The notes: generated from the letters alone by a model not told the origin. DNA of 64,000 nt from DASUAS01 sp963841415 (GCA_963841415.1 CAWJCN010000003.1:868001-932000); one strand, 5' to 3'; shown: positions 17,111 to 25,907, counted from the first letter of the stretch. Numbers and translations: made by a program.

Positions 17111-17134
17111 TCACAAGCGCGTTTCCGCTTGTGA
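17111..17134 (+). promoter_or_regulatory. Hairpin in the 5' leader of the atp operon
   Basis: Perfect 9-bp stem TCACAAGCG (17111-17119) and CGCTTGTGA (17126-17134) with a 6-base loop. It lies right after the predicted transcription start, where it would protect the 5' end of the message or bind a regulator. It stands out because most genes here have no leader. Confidence 0.5.
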
Positions 17135-17161
17135 CGCGCCCAGGCGACGGAGGAAACCCGG

Positions 17162-17422
17162 GTGGAGGCAGCCGACCAGTCGGCACGTGAAAAGCAGGGG
17201 TACGGCGACGGCCTGACCCAGGCGCTCACACTCGTCGTCGGGCCCGTGCTCTTCGGGCTCCTCGGTGCCTTCCTCGACAGTTTGCTCGGGACCGGCCCGC
17301 TGTTCCTGCTCGTGTTCGGCCTGTTCGGAGTGCTCGCCGCGTGCGTGACCGCGTACTACGAGTACCGCGGTCGCATCGCCCGCCACGACGAGGGGAAGCC
17401 GTGGGCTCGACGCACGCAGTGA
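17162..17422 (+). CDS. AtpZ/AtpI-like small membrane protein
   Basis: 86 residues with two hydrophobic segments (LTQALTLVVGPVLFGLLGAF and LFLLVFGLFGVLAACVTAYY) and a charged, cytoplasmic C-terminal end. Such proteins open many atp operons and help c-ring assembly or Mg/Ca supply. It starts at GTG 17162; a GTGA overlap with the next gene shows tight coupling. Confidence 0.75.
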   Translation: MEAADQSAREKQGYGDGLTQALTLVVGPVLFGLLGAFLDSLLGTGPLFLLVFGLFGVLAACVTAYYEYRGRIARHDEGKPWARRTQ

Positions 17423-17853
17423 ACCCGGAGATCGCATCCGCCGACCCGACCGTCGCCTACGAGGGCCAGATCGCCGGCGATCTCGTCAAGCGCGTCCTCA
17501 TCGTGTCGCCCGCCGTCCTGCTCGTCGCCGGACTGGTGAGCGGTGTCGACGGCCTGGTGAGCGCGGCGATCGGGCTGGTGCTCGTGAGCCTCAACTTCCT
17601 CGCCTCCGCCAGGCTCATCACCTTCACCGCGCGGCGTTCGCCCGGCGCGGTGATGGGCGTCGTGCTCGGTGGGTACATCGTGCGCCTCGGCCTGCTGTTC
17701 GGTATCGCCCTCGCGCTCGACACCGTGTCCTGGATCGACATCGGTGTGCTGCTGCTCACCGTCGCCGTCGTCCACCTCGCACTGCTCACGTGGGAGTCCC
17801 GCCACGTGAGCCTCTCATTGGGCTACCCCGGCCTCAAGCCGGGCCGGCAGTAG
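17419..17853 (+). CDS. atpI: AtpI-like four-segment membrane protein
   Basis: 144 residues with four hydrophobic segments, starting near VLIVSPAVLLVAGLVSGVDG and ending in IGVLLLTVAVVHLALLTW. Size and position before atpB fit AtpI, a c-ring assembly factor, although sequence conservation in that family is low. Start taken at GTG 17419 in a GTGA overlap with the preceding gene; GTG 17401 is the alternative. atpB follows after 15 bases with the ribosome site GGAAAGGGAG. Confidence 0.7.
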   Translation: MNPEIASADPTVAYEGQIAGDLVKRVLIVSPAVLLVAGLVSGVDGLVSAAIGLVLVSLNFLASARLITFTARRSPGAVMGVVLGGYIVRLGLLFGIALALDTVSWIDIGVLLLTVAVVHLALLTWESRHVSLSLGYPGLKPGRQ

Positions 17854-17868
17854 GAAAGGGAGCCGTCC

Positions 17869-18645
17869 GTGCCTGTGCTCGGCGCCTTTACGTTCCCCCC
17901 GATCGACGAGATCTTCCGGTGGAAGGACATCTGGTTCGCGGGCACGCCGTTCGCGATCAACAAGACCGCGTTGATGGTCATCATCTCGTCGTTGCTGATC
18001 CTTGCCCTGATGATCGGCGGCAGCCGGAGGATGAAGCTGCAGCCCGGCGGGACCCAGAACGTGGTCGAGATGACCTACGAGTTCGTCGACAACGGCATCA
18101 CAAAGGACGTCGTCGGCCACGACGCCGGTCGCTACACGCCGTTCCTCGGCACCCTGTTCTTGTTCATCCTGTTCCTCAACATCTGGGAAGTCATCCCCGG
18201 GATCCAATTCCCTCCGACATCACGCATGGGCATCCCGGGGTACCTCGCGATCCAGACGTACGTCGTCTACCTCGTCGTGGGCTTCAAGCACCAGGGGCTC
18301 AAGTACCTCACCGGGCACCTGTTCCCGCCGGGCGTTCCCAAGGCGCTGTACATCCTCGTCACGCCGATCGAGTTCGTGCAGTTGTTCCTGGTGCGACCTT
18401 TCTCGCTGGCGGTCCGACTCCTCGCCAACATGATGGCGGGCCACATCCTGCTCACGGCGTTGTCGCTGCTCACCGCGTACGCGCTGGCGCACAACCCCGG
18501 CATCCTCAAGCTCATCGCGCTCGGCCCGTTCTTGCTGAACATCGGTGTGATCGCATTCGAGGTCCTGGTCGCTTTCCTTCAGGCCTACATCTTCACCCTG
18601 CTCACCGCGGTGTACCTCGGTGACGCGCTGCACCCCGAGCACTAG
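17869..18645 (+). CDS. atpB: ATP synthase Fo subunit a
   Basis: 258 residues, five or six membrane helices. It forms the proton half-channels next to the c-ring. The essential Arg is in RPFSLAVRLLANMMAGH; GVIAFEVLVAFLQAYIFTLL is the last conserved helix. GTG start with a strong ribosome site. atpE begins 31 bases after the stop. Confidence 0.96.
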   Translation: MPVLGAFTFPPIDEIFRWKDIWFAGTPFAINKTALMVIISSLLILALMIGGSRRMKLQPGGTQNVVEMTYEFVDNGITKDVVGHDAGRYTPFLGTLFLFILFLNIWEVIPGIQFPPTSRMGIPGYLAIQTYVVYLVVGFKHQGLKYLTGHLFPPGVPKALYILVTPIEFVQLFLVRPFSLAVRLLANMMAGHILLTALSLLTAYALAHNPGILKLIALGPFLLNIGVIAFEVLVAFLQAYIFTLLTAVYLGDALHPEH

Positions 18646-18676
18646 CCAACCTCACAAAAACAGGAGAGAGAAAACC

Positions 18677-18937
18677 ATGTCCACGCTTCTCCTCGCCGCC
18701 CAGCAGGCCGGTGAGCTCAAGTCCGGTCTGCAGTCCATCGGTGCCGGCATCGTCTACGGCGCCGCGGCCATCGGCCCGGGCATCGGCATCGGCCTCGTGG
18801 TCGGCAACGCCATCCAGGCCATGGCCCGTCAGCCCGAGATGCAGGGCACGATCCGCACCACGATGTTCCTCGGTATCGCGTTCACCGAGGCGCTCGCGCT
18901 GTTCGGCTTCGTGCTCTTCTTCCTCGCCAAGAGCTAA
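18677..18937 (+). CDS. atpE: ATP synthase Fo subunit c
   Basis: 86 residues, the c-ring hairpin. Helix 1 carries GPGIGIGLVVGNA, the polar loop is ARQPEMQG, and helix 2 carries the ion-binding Glu in GIAFTEALALFGF. Residues of the sodium-binding type (Gln in helix 1, Ser/Thr after the Glu) are absent, so the ring should carry protons. Start at ATG 18677, preceded by AGGAGAGAG; the frame further upstream overlaps atpB. Confidence 0.97.
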   Translation: MSTLLLAAQQAGELKSGLQSIGAGIVYGAAAIGPGIGIGLVVGNAIQAMARQPEMQGTIRTTMFLGIAFTEALALFGFVLFFLAKS

Positions 18938-18946
18938 GGGAGGATC

Positions 18947-19486
18947 GTGCTCGCAACGCTGCTCGTCGCCGCGCAAGAGGTCAACGTCAAGGCCAAGAAC
19001 CCGATCCTGCCCGAGGGCAAGGAACTGCTCTGGGGCTCGATCAGCTTCCTGATCGTGTTCGGGCTCTTGGCGTGGAAGGCCTGGCCCGCGATCAAGGCGG
19101 GCCTCCAGGCCCGCCAGGACCGCATCCGTGAAGACCTGGCCAAGGCCGAGTCGGCGCGGACCGAGGCCGAGACGTCGCTCGAGGAGTACAAGCGCCAGCT
19201 GGCCGATGCCCGCAACGACGCCAGCCAGATCATCGAGGAGGCGCGTCTCCAGGCCGAAGGCGTGCGCCAGGAGCGCATCGCCGCGGTCGACACCGAGATC
19301 GCCGAGCTGCGCGCCCGCGCCGCGGACGACATCCGGCTCGCCACCGAGCGCGCCATGGGTGACCTCCAGAGCAAGGTGGCCGAGCTGTCGATCGAGCTGG
19401 CCGAGAAGGTCGTCGAGCGCAACCTCGACCGCCAGACCCAGACTGCGCTCATCGAGAGCTACATCAACCAGGTCGGGAGCAACTAG
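18947..19486 (+). CDS. atpF: ATP synthase Fo subunit b
   Basis: 179 residues. One N-terminal membrane helix (ELLWGSISFLIVFGLLAWKA) and a long charged coiled coil make the peripheral stalk that ties Fo to F1. It starts at GTG 18947, 9 bases after atpE. The length and the hydrophobic helix placed after about 25 residues fit the actinobacterial form. Confidence 0.95.
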   Translation: MLATLLVAAQEVNVKAKNPILPEGKELLWGSISFLIVFGLLAWKAWPAIKAGLQARQDRIREDLAKAESARTEAETSLEEYKRQLADARNDASQIIEEARLQAEGVRQERIAAVDTEIAELRARAADDIRLATERAMGDLQSKVAELSIELAEKVVERNLDRQTQTALIESYINQVGSN

Positions 19487-19488
19487 TC

Positions 19489-20019
19489 GTGCCGACCACG
19501 CCACGCGTCGAGGCCTACGCGACGGCGCTGCTCGAGGTGAGCCGCGCTGAAGGTCACCTGGCTGACATCCAGGACGAGCTGTTCCGGTTCGCGCGGACCT
19601 TCGAAGGGTCCGACGAACTGCGCAGCGCGCTCACCGATCCGTCGTTGCCGACCGAGCGGCGGGTCGCCGTCGTCGAGGACATCCTCGGCGGCAAGGCGCT
19701 GCAGACCAGCGCCGCGCTGGCGTCGTTCATCGTCGCCGCCGGGCGTGCCGGCGAGCTGCCGGCGATCATCGACCGGTTCGTCGAGCTGGCCGCGGCCGAG
19801 CAGCGGCGCGCGGTGGCCGAGGTGCGCAGCGCCATAGAGCTGTCGACCGAGCAGACCGAGCGTCTGCGGCAGTCGCTGAACCGGGCCACCGGGAAAGACG
19901 TCGAGGTGAAGGTCGTCGTCGACCCGTCAGTGCTCGGCGGCATCGTGGCCCGCGTGGGCGACCTCGTGATCGACGGCTCCGTCCGCCACCGACTCGAACA
20001 ACTGCGGGAGCAGATCTGA
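19489..20019 (+). CDS. atpH: ATP synthase F1 subunit delta
   Basis: 176 residues. N-terminal six-helix domain (PRVEAYATALLEVSRAEG) and C-terminal motif VDPSVLGGIVARVGDLVIDG, the family signature. It links the b stalk to the top of the alpha/beta hexamer. It is of normal length and not fused to b, unlike the mycobacterial b-delta protein. It starts two bases after the atpF stop. Confidence 0.95.
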   Translation: MPTTPRVEAYATALLEVSRAEGHLADIQDELFRFARTFEGSDELRSALTDPSLPTERRVAVVEDILGGKALQTSAALASFIVAAGRAGELPAIIDRFVELAAAEQRRAVAEVRSAIELSTEQTERLRQSLNRATGKDVEVKVVVDPSVLGGIVARVGDLVIDGSVRHRLEQLREQI

Positions 20020-20022
20020 GAG

Positions 20023-21606
20023 ATGGCTGAACTCACCATCAACGCAGAAGACATCGCGGCGGCGCTGCGGAAGCACGTCTCGACGTTCTCGCCCGCACTC
20101 GAACAGGCCCGCGTCGGCCGCGTGCTCGAGGTGGGTGACGGCATCGCGCGCGTCGCCGGCCTGCCCGAGACCTCCGTCAACGAGGTGCTCGAGTTCGACG
20201 GCGGCACGCTCGGCCTCGCGCTGAACCTGGACGAGGAGTCGATCGGTGCGGTCGTCCTCGGCGAGGCCAGCCACGTGGAGGAGGGCGGCGCGGTCAAGGC
20301 GACCGGCCGGATCCTGTCGGTGCCCGTCGGCGACGCGCTGATCGGGCGCGTGGTCAACGCGCTCGGTCAGGCCATCGACGGCAGGGGCGCGCTGAACTCG
20401 AGCGAGGAGCGCCGCCTCGAGGTGCAGGCGCCCGGCATCGTCGGTCGCCAGCCGGTGCACGAGCCGCTGCAGACCGGCATCAAGGCCATCGATGCGATGA
20501 CGCCCATCGGCCGCGGCCAGCGTGAGCTGATCATCGGCGACCGCAAGACGGGCAAGACCACCGTCGCCGTCGACACCATCCTCGCCCAGAAGGGCCAGGG
20601 CGTGAAGTGCATCTACGTCGCCGTGGGCCAGAAGGGCTCCACCGTCGCGCAGACCGTCGCCACGCTCGAGGAGCACGGGGCGATGGAGTACACCGTCGTG
20701 GTGAACGCCCCTGCGGCCGACAGCGCGGTGTTCAAGTACCTGGCGCCCTACGCCGGGTGCGCGATCGGCCAGCACTGGATGGACCATGGCGAGCACGCGC
20801 TCGTCGTCTACGACGACCTCTCGAAGCAGGCCGAGTCGTACCGCCAGCTGTCCCTGCTGCTGCGTCGCCCGCCGGGCCGTGAGGCATACCCGGGCGACGT
20901 CTTCTACCTGCACAGCCGCCTGCTGGAGCGTGCGGCGAAGCTCAGCGACGCGCTCGGCGGCGGCTCGCTCACGGCGCTGCCGGTCATCGAGACCAAGGCG
21001 GGCGACGTCTCGGCATACATCCCCACCAACGTGATCTCGATCACCGACGGCCAGATCTACCTGCAGGAGAACCTCTTCCGCTCGGGTGTGCGCCCGGCCG
21101 TCGACGTGGGCATCTCGGTGTCGCGTGTCGGTGGTGCCGCGCAGATCAGGGCGATGCGCTCGGTGGCCGGCACGCTCAAGGTCGACCTCGCGCAGTTCCG
21201 CGACCTCGAGGCGTTCGCCACGTTCGCTTCCGACCTCGACGCGGTCTCGAAGGCGCAGCTCGAGCGCGGCTATCGCCTGGTGGAGCTGCTCAAGCAGCCG
21301 CTGAACTCGCCGATGCCGGTCGAGCTCCAGGTCGTGTCGGTGGCTGCGGGAACATCGGGGGCGCTCGACGACATCCCGGTCACCGAGGTGCGCCGATTCG
21401 AGCGCGAGCTGCACGAGTGGGTGTCGACGCGTCACGCGGGTCTGCTCCAGGGCATCCGCGACAGCGGCGCGTTGCCCGACGATGACGCGCTCGGCTCCGT
21501 GGTCGAGGCGTTCCACGAGTCGTTCCTCGCCACTCTCGCCGCGGGTGCCGAGGAGACCGTCGTGGTCGAGGCCCCCGTGCTCGAGACCGTGGACGCAGGC
21601 GAGTAG
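20023..21606 (+). CDS. atpA: ATP synthase F1 subunit alpha
   Basis: 527 residues. P-loop GDRKTGKTTVAVDTIL, the alpha-type ALVVYDDLSKQAESYRQ, and AYPGDVFYLHSRLLERAAK. It forms the non-catalytic nucleotide sites of the hexamer. It starts 3 bases after atpH. After its stop, 139 bases with a repeat separate it from atpG, which is unusual inside an atp operon. Confidence 0.97.
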   Translation: MAELTINAEDIAAALRKHVSTFSPALEQARVGRVLEVGDGIARVAGLPETSVNEVLEFDGGTLGLALNLDEESIGAVVLGEASHVEEGGAVKATGRILSVPVGDALIGRVVNALGQAIDGRGALNSSEERRLEVQAPGIVGRQPVHEPLQTGIKAIDAMTPIGRGQRELIIGDRKTGKTTVAVDTILAQKGQGVKCIYVAVGQKGSTVAQTVATLEEHGAMEYTVVVNAPAADSAVFKYLAPYAGCAIGQHWMDHGEHALVVYDDLSKQAESYRQLSLLLRRPPGREAYPGDVFYLHSRLLERAAKLSDALGGGSLTALPVIETKAGDVSAYIPTNVISITDGQIYLQENLFRSGVRPAVDVGISVSRVGGAAQIRAMRSVAGTLKVDLAQFRDLEAFATFASDLDAVSKAQLERGYRLVELLKQPLNSPMPVELQVVSVAAGTSGALDDIPVTEVRRFERELHEWVSTRHAGLLQGIRDSGALPDDDALGSVVEAFHESFLATLAAGAEETVVVEAPVLETVDAGE

Positions 21607-21650
21607 CGAATCCGATGTCGATGACGGAAGTCGGCACGACGCGGCGCCCA

Positions 21651-21728
21651 AAGCCGAGCGAAGCGAGCGCAGGGCGCGAGCGAGTGGCCGCGAGCCGGGT
21701 ACCCCGGCGAGCAACGAGCGAGCCATCA
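21651..21728 (+). repeat. GAGCGAG-type hairpin repeat, copy B1, inside the atp operon
   Basis: Core GAGCGAGTGGCCGCGAGCCG (from 21678) with hairpin GCCGGG-TAC-CCCGGC, closing with CGAGCGAGCCATCA. It occupies the atpA-atpG gap and is oriented like atpG; the ribosome site TAGGAG of atpG follows it. Copies B2 and B3 share the core almost letter for letter. Confidence 0.75.
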
Positions 21729-21745
21729 GGTAGGAGCGCGTAGAG

Positions 21746-22721
21746 ATGGCCGGTGGTCAGGAGCGGATTCTCCGCCGACGGATCAAGAGCATCCAGTCGA
21801 CGCAGAAGATCACGCGTGCGCAGGAGCTGATCGCGGCGAGCCGCATCGTGAAGGCGCAGGCGGCGGTCACCGCGGCCCAGCCCTACAGCGAGACGATCAC
21901 CCAGGTCGTGCGCGATCTCGCGGCGGGCGGCGGTGGGGGCGACAGCCCGCTCCTGAACCCACGTCCCGCGATCCGGCGGGTCGCGTTCATCGTGGTCGCC
22001 GCCGACCGCGGTCTCTGCGGCGCTTACAACTCGTCGGTGATCCGCGAAGCGGAGCGGGCGCTGCTCGCGGTGCAGGCCCAGGGCCAGGACTACTCGTTGA
22101 TCGCGGTCGGGCGGAAGGTCGAGAGCTACTTCCGGTACCGCGAGTACGAGATCGACGCCGCGTTCACCGGCTTCACCGACCAACCGAGCTACGAGGATGC
22201 CCGTCGTGTCGGAGCCGAGGCGACACGCGCGTTCCTCGCGGGAGAGACCGACGAAGTGCAGATCGTCGACACCGAGTACCGCTCGGCCGGCGTGCAGGTC
22301 GTCGTGCGACAGACGCTCATGCCGCTCGTGCGCGACGAGATCCCCGCCGCGACCGGTAGCACCGAGACGGTCGCCGCGAGTTACGAGTTCGAGCCGTCGC
22401 CCGAAGGCATCCTCGACCTGTTGCTCCCGCGCTACGTGGACTCGCGCGTCTACGCCGCGCTGCTGAACGCGGCGGCGTCGGAGCACACGGCCCGCCAGCG
22501 CGCGATGAAGGCCGCCACCGACAACGCCGCCGATCTCATCACCAGCCTCAGCCGGGTCATGAACCGGGCCCGACAGGACACCATCACCACCGAGATCATG
22601 GAGATCGTCTCCGGCTCGGAGGCGCTGCGCCAGGGCGAGTCCGGCGAGACCGACTACCTCTCCGACACCATCGAAGGTCGCGAACGCGGATCTCTTCGCT
22701 GCGCGCGGCGCCGATCGCTGA
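21746..22721 (+). CDS. atpG: ATP synthase F1 subunit gamma; 3' end disturbed, reads on into atpD in this sequence
   Basis: The rotor shaft subunit. Start MAGGQERILRRRIKSIQSTQ and the conserved end AITT-like segment DTITTEIMEIVSGSEAL are clear. After that the frame does not stop: it runs on and joins atpD in frame, giving an 812-codon open frame. The last 20 codons before atpD are rich in Arg and Ser and use AT-ending codons rare elsewhere here, which suggests that the frame is wrong from about 22680. One base less would end gamma at TGA 22719-22721. A gamma-beta fusion would break the 3:1 beta:gamma ratio, and atpD has its own ribosome site, so I prefer a sequence error. The end coordinate is the inferred one. 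Confidence 0.85.
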
Positions 22722-22738
22722 GCTACAGGAGTCCCAGC

Positions 22739-24184
22739 ATGACGATGACCGCCGACACCCCCGAAACCGCACTGAAGGACGGTCGCGTCGTCGCGATCGC
22801 CGGACCGGTCGTCGACGTCGAGTTCCCGCCCGACGCGCTGCCCGAGATCAACTTCGCCCTCGAGATGGAGGCGGAGCTCGGAGGCAACACGATCACCATC
22901 ACGTCCGAGGTCGCGCAGCAGATCGGTGACAGCCGGGTGCGGGCCATCTGCCTGAAGCCCACCGACGGTCTGCGCCGCGGCACCGTCGTCCGCAACACGG
23001 GCAGGGGCATCACCATGCCGGTGGGCGACGGCGTGCTCGGCCACGTGTTCAACGTGATCGGCGAGCCGCTCGACATCGCGGAGTCCAAGCTCACCAACAT
23101 CGAGGACCGGTGGGAGATCCACCGCGACCCGCCCCCGTTCGACCAGCTCGAGCCCAAGGCGCTGATGTTCGAGACCGGCATCAAGGTCGTCGACCTCCTC
23201 GAGCCCTACGTACAAGGCGGCAAGATCGGCCTCTTCGGCGGCGCCGGTGTGGGCAAGACGGTGCTGATCCAGGAGATGATCCAGCGGGTCGCCACGCACC
23301 ACGGTGGTGTGTCGGTGTTCGCCGGCGTGGGCGAGCGCACCCGTGAGGGGACCGACCTCTGGCTCGAGATGCAGGAGTCGGGCGTCATCGAGAAGACCGC
23401 CCTCATCTACGGCCAGATGGACGAGCCGCCGGGCGTGCGCCTCCGGGTCGCCCTGTCGGCGCTCACCGTCGCCGAGTACTTCCGCGACGTGAAGAACCAG
23501 GACGTGCTGCTGTTCGTCGACAACATCTTCCGCTTCGTGCAGGCGGGTTCCGAGGTGTCGACGCTGCTCGGCCGCATGCCGTCCGCCGTGGGGTACCAGC
23601 CGACGCTGGCCGACGAGATGGGCGAGCTCCAGGAGCGCATCACGTCGACCAAGGGCCACTCGATCACGTCCCTGCAGGCCGTCTACGTGCCCGCCGACGA
23701 CTACACCGACCCCGCGCCGTTCACGACGTTCACCCACCTCGACGCCACCACCGAGCTCTCTCGCCAGATCGCCGCGCTCGGCATCTACCCGGCGGTGGAC
23801 CCGTTGGCGTCCACGTCGAACATCCTGGCGCCCGAGATCGTGGGCGACCGCCACTACACCGTGGCCCGACGGGTGCAGGAGGTGCTGCAGCGGTACCAGG
23901 AGCTGCAGGACATCATCGCCATCCTCGGTCTCGACGAGCTCTCCGAGGAAGACAAGGTGACCGTCGCCCGGGCCCGCAAGATCCAGCGGTTCCTGTCGCA
24001 GCCCTTCTTCGTGGGCGAGGTGTTCACGGGCCTCCCCGGCATCTTCGTGTCGGTCGAGGAGACGGTGGAGTCGTTCGAGGCCCTGGTCGACGGCGAGCTC
24101 GACGACGTGCCCGAGCAGGCGTTCTTCAACGTCGGCGGGGCCGAGAGCGTGTTGGCCAAGGCCAAGTCGCTCCAGGAGAGTTGA
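22739..24184 (+). CDS. atpD: ATP synthase F1 subunit beta
   Basis: 481 residues, the catalytic subunit. P-loop GGAGVGKTVLIQEMI, catalytic Glu in GERTREG, LLFVDNIFRF and the DELSEED-loop form DELSEEDK. Start at ATG 22739, 7 bases after AGGAG; ATG 22745 is a second choice. The open frame extends upstream into atpG (see there). Confidence 0.97.
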   Translation: MTMTADTPETALKDGRVVAIAGPVVDVEFPPDALPEINFALEMEAELGGNTITITSEVAQQIGDSRVRAICLKPTDGLRRGTVVRNTGRGITMPVGDGVLGHVFNVIGEPLDIAESKLTNIEDRWEIHRDPPPFDQLEPKALMFETGIKVVDLLEPYVQGGKIGLFGGAGVGKTVLIQEMIQRVATHHGGVSVFAGVGERTREGTDLWLEMQESGVIEKTALIYGQMDEPPGVRLRVALSALTVAEYFRDVKNQDVLLFVDNIFRFVQAGSEVSTLLGRMPSAVGYQPTLADEMGELQERITSTKGHSITSLQAVYVPADDYTDPAPFTTFTHLDATTELSRQIAALGIYPAVDPLASTSNILAPEIVGDRHYTVARRVQEVLQRYQELQDIIAILGLDELSEEDKVTVARARKIQRFLSQPFFVGEVFTGLPGIFVSVEETVESFEALVDGELDDVPEQAFFNVGGAESVLAKAKSLQES

Positions 24185-24206
24185 GATGAAGCGGAACCGT
24201 GCGTGT

Positions 24207-24291
24207 GAGCGAGTGGCCGCGAGCCGGGTATCCCGGCGAGCCGCGAGCGAACCGGACCGCCGGCGCGCGGGACGGCGTAGCGGAATCGACC
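24207..24291 (+). repeat. GAGCGAG-type hairpin repeat, copy B2, inside the atp operon
   Basis: GAGCGAGTGGCCGCGAGCCG with hairpin GCCGGG-TAT-CCCGGC, then GGGACGGCGTAGCGGAATCG just before the ribosome site and GTG of atpC. The end GTAGCGGAATCGACC is also in copy B3, again just before a start codon. Confidence 0.75.
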
Positions 24292-24307
24292 AGTCGAGGA
24301 GTTCGTA

Positions 24308-24709
24308 GTGCCCGACGCGTTCCCGGTGCAGCTCGTCTCGCCCGAGCAGGTGCTCTACGACGGCGAGGCGGAGATGGTGGTGTGTCGTCCGGTCGAGGGC
24401 GCGATCGCGTTCCTGAACGGGCACGTGCCCTACCTGGGTGCCCTCGCCGACGACGAGGTGCGCATCATCCTTCCCGGCGTGGGTGAGGAGGTGGCCGCGG
24501 TCCACGGTGGGTTCGTGCAGATGACGGGCGACCACCTGGTGGTCTTGTCGGATCTCGCCGAGCTCAAGGAGCAGCTCGACGTGCCCCGCGCCGAGGCGGC
24601 CAAGCGCCGGGCGGAGGAGACGCTCGCCCGCGACTCCGAGAACGAGGAGGCGCTCGCCGCGCTGGCCCGGGCCGAGACCCGGCTCAAGGTCGCGGGAGTG
24701 ACGCCCTAG
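24308..24709 (+). CDS. atpC: ATP synthase F1 subunit epsilon
   Basis: 133 residues. N-terminal beta sandwich (FPVQLVSPEQVLYDGEAEMV, then GHVPYLGAL) and a C-terminal helical hairpin, AEAAKRRAEETLARDSENEE. It couples rotor and hexamer and can inhibit ATP hydrolysis. GTG start after GAGGAGTTCGTA. It is separated from atpD by 123 bases that hold a repeat. A strong hairpin follows the stop and ends the operon. Confidence 0.95.
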   Translation: MPDAFPVQLVSPEQVLYDGEAEMVVCRPVEGAIAFLNGHVPYLGALADDEVRIILPGVGEEVAAVHGGFVQMTGDHLVVLSDLAELKEQLDVPRAEAAKRRAEETLARDSENEEALAALARAETRLKVAGVTP

Positions 24710-24720
24710 GTTCCGTTCTT

Positions 24721-24757
24721 GCGTACCTGTGCCGTGACATGCACGGCGCAGGTACGC
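24721..24757 (+). terminator. Terminator hairpin of the atp operon
   Basis: 16-bp stem, GCGTACCTGTGCCGTG (24721-24736) with CACGGCGCAGGTACGC (24742-24757), all paired if one G-U is allowed, loop ACATG. There is no T run after it. It begins 11 bases after the atpC stop. Confidence 0.65.
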
Positions 24758-24797
24758 CAAAAGCGGTCAGCGCCGCTCCGGACCGGTGCCGACCTCC

Positions 24798-24803
24798 TAG
24801 CCT
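24798..24803 (+). promoter_or_regulatory. -10 box TAGCCT of the secreted TIM-barrel gene
   Basis: TAGCCT ends 8 bases before the ATG at 24812: leaderless spacing. Confidence 0.5.
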
Positions 24804-24811
24804 GACCCTCC

Positions 24812-25864
24812 ATGCGACGGCGCCTCTCCTGTGCGGCCGTCGCGCTGGTGGTGCTCGCGGGGGCGAGCGTCGTCGCGTTCGGAGGTGGCGCGAGCGCGCA
24901 GGAGCCGTCGCTCGCGGTCTTCCGACCGGTCGGTGCGTGGGTCGACGTGTTCGACTACGCCCCGCGCCTGCAGAACATCGGCGCGAAGCCGCGCGTGACG
25001 CCCGACTCGGTCTCCGACATGGCGGCGCTGGGTGTGAAGACGCTCTACGTGCAGGTCGCCAACCCCGACGGCGCGCCGTCGAACCAGTTGACCGACCGCG
25101 TCGAGCTCGAGGCGCTCCTGACGCGCGCACACGAAGAGGGCATCGCGGTGGTGCCGTGGTTCCTGCCGGGGCTGACATCGCCCGCCGACGACATCGCGAC
25201 GATGCGTCAGATCGTTCGCTTGCGCGCCGGTGGCGAGAAGATCGACGGGATCGGCCTCGACCTCGAATCGGGTGACGAGCCCGACATCGTGCTGCGCAAC
25301 CAGCGCACGGTCGCGTTCGCGAAGAAGGTGCGGGCGTTGGTCGGTGACTCGATGCCGGTGGCGTCGATCGTGTACCCGGCGGTGCAACTCGAGGTGCTCA
25401 ACACGACGCTCTGGCCCGACTTCCCGTACAAGGGGGTCGCGAAGTACGTCGACCTCTGGATGCCGATGAGCTACTACACGTACCGCGACACGGCGTCGGG
25501 GTTGCGCAACGCGTACCGCTACACCGTCGACAGCGTCGAACGGCTCCGGGCTCGCCTCGGCGACGCGCACGCGCCCGTGCACCTCATCGGTGGTCTGGCC
25601 GAAGACAGCACGCCGGACGACTACCTCGACATGACCCGAGCGGCTCGTGCGACGGGTGCGCTCGGCTGGTCGGTCTACGACTACGCGACCACCGGGTCGT
25701 GGGCGTGGCCGTACCTGCGTGACCAGGTGCCGGTGCCGACGACGGTCAGCCCCCCGACGACCGCGCCACCACCGACGACGACCACCTTGCGTCCCACCAC
25801 GACGACATCCACCACGTTGACGTCTTCGACGACCACGACGACCGTTGCCCCGCCGTCGTCGTAG
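24812..25864 (+). CDS. Secreted glycoside-hydrolase-like TIM-barrel protein with Thr/Pro-rich tail
   Basis: 350 residues. Signal peptide (RRRLSCAAVALVVLAGASVV, cleavage near GASAQ), then a barrel whose strands can be followed: WVDVFDYAP, VKTLYVQVANPDG, IAVVPWFLPGL, IDGIGLDLESGDEP, VASIVYPAVQLEV, VDLWMPMSYYTYR and ALGWSVYDYATTG. The acids in GLDLESGD are where putative glycosidases of this type keep a catalytic pair. The last 40 residues are almost only Thr, Pro and Ser, a wall-spanning or glycosylated linker. It has no membrane anchor or sorting motif. Substrate unknown. Confidence 0.7.
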   Translation: MRRRLSCAAVALVVLAGASVVAFGGGASAQEPSLAVFRPVGAWVDVFDYAPRLQNIGAKPRVTPDSVSDMAALGVKTLYVQVANPDGAPSNQLTDRVELEALLTRAHEEGIAVVPWFLPGLTSPADDIATMRQIVRLRAGGEKIDGIGLDLESGDEPDIVLRNQRTVAFAKKVRALVGDSMPVASIVYPAVQLEVLNTTLWPDFPYKGVAKYVDLWMPMSYYTYRDTASGLRNAYRYTVDSVERLRARLGDAHAPVHLIGGLAEDSTPDDYLDMTRAARATGALGWSVYDYATTGSWAWPYLRDQVPVPTTVSPPTTAPPPTTTTLRPTTTTSTTLTSSTTTTTVAPPSS

Positions 25865-25907
25865 TCGTCTCGGATCCCGTTCGGTGTGATTCCGCGGCCC
25901 CTGTGCG

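Noticed and set aside
24199..24486. Shared peptide (RAGYPGEPR...DGVAEST) in frames at 24199 and 28437(-), looking like a conserved small protein
   Set aside because: The likeness comes from the B-type DNA repeats; the frames run into real genes out of phase.
21380..24760. A 1126-codon open frame on the minus strand across the atp operon
   Set aside because: It is the antisense of atpA-atpG-atpD-atpC; the composition is typical of shadow frames in high-GC DNA (Arg, His, Asp, Val-rich) and the sense genes are certain.
25735..25863. Tandem ACGACC-like repeats, considered as a satellite or CRISPR-like array
   Set aside because: They code the Thr/Pro-rich tail of the secreted TIM-barrel protein; there are no spacers and no fixed repeat length.
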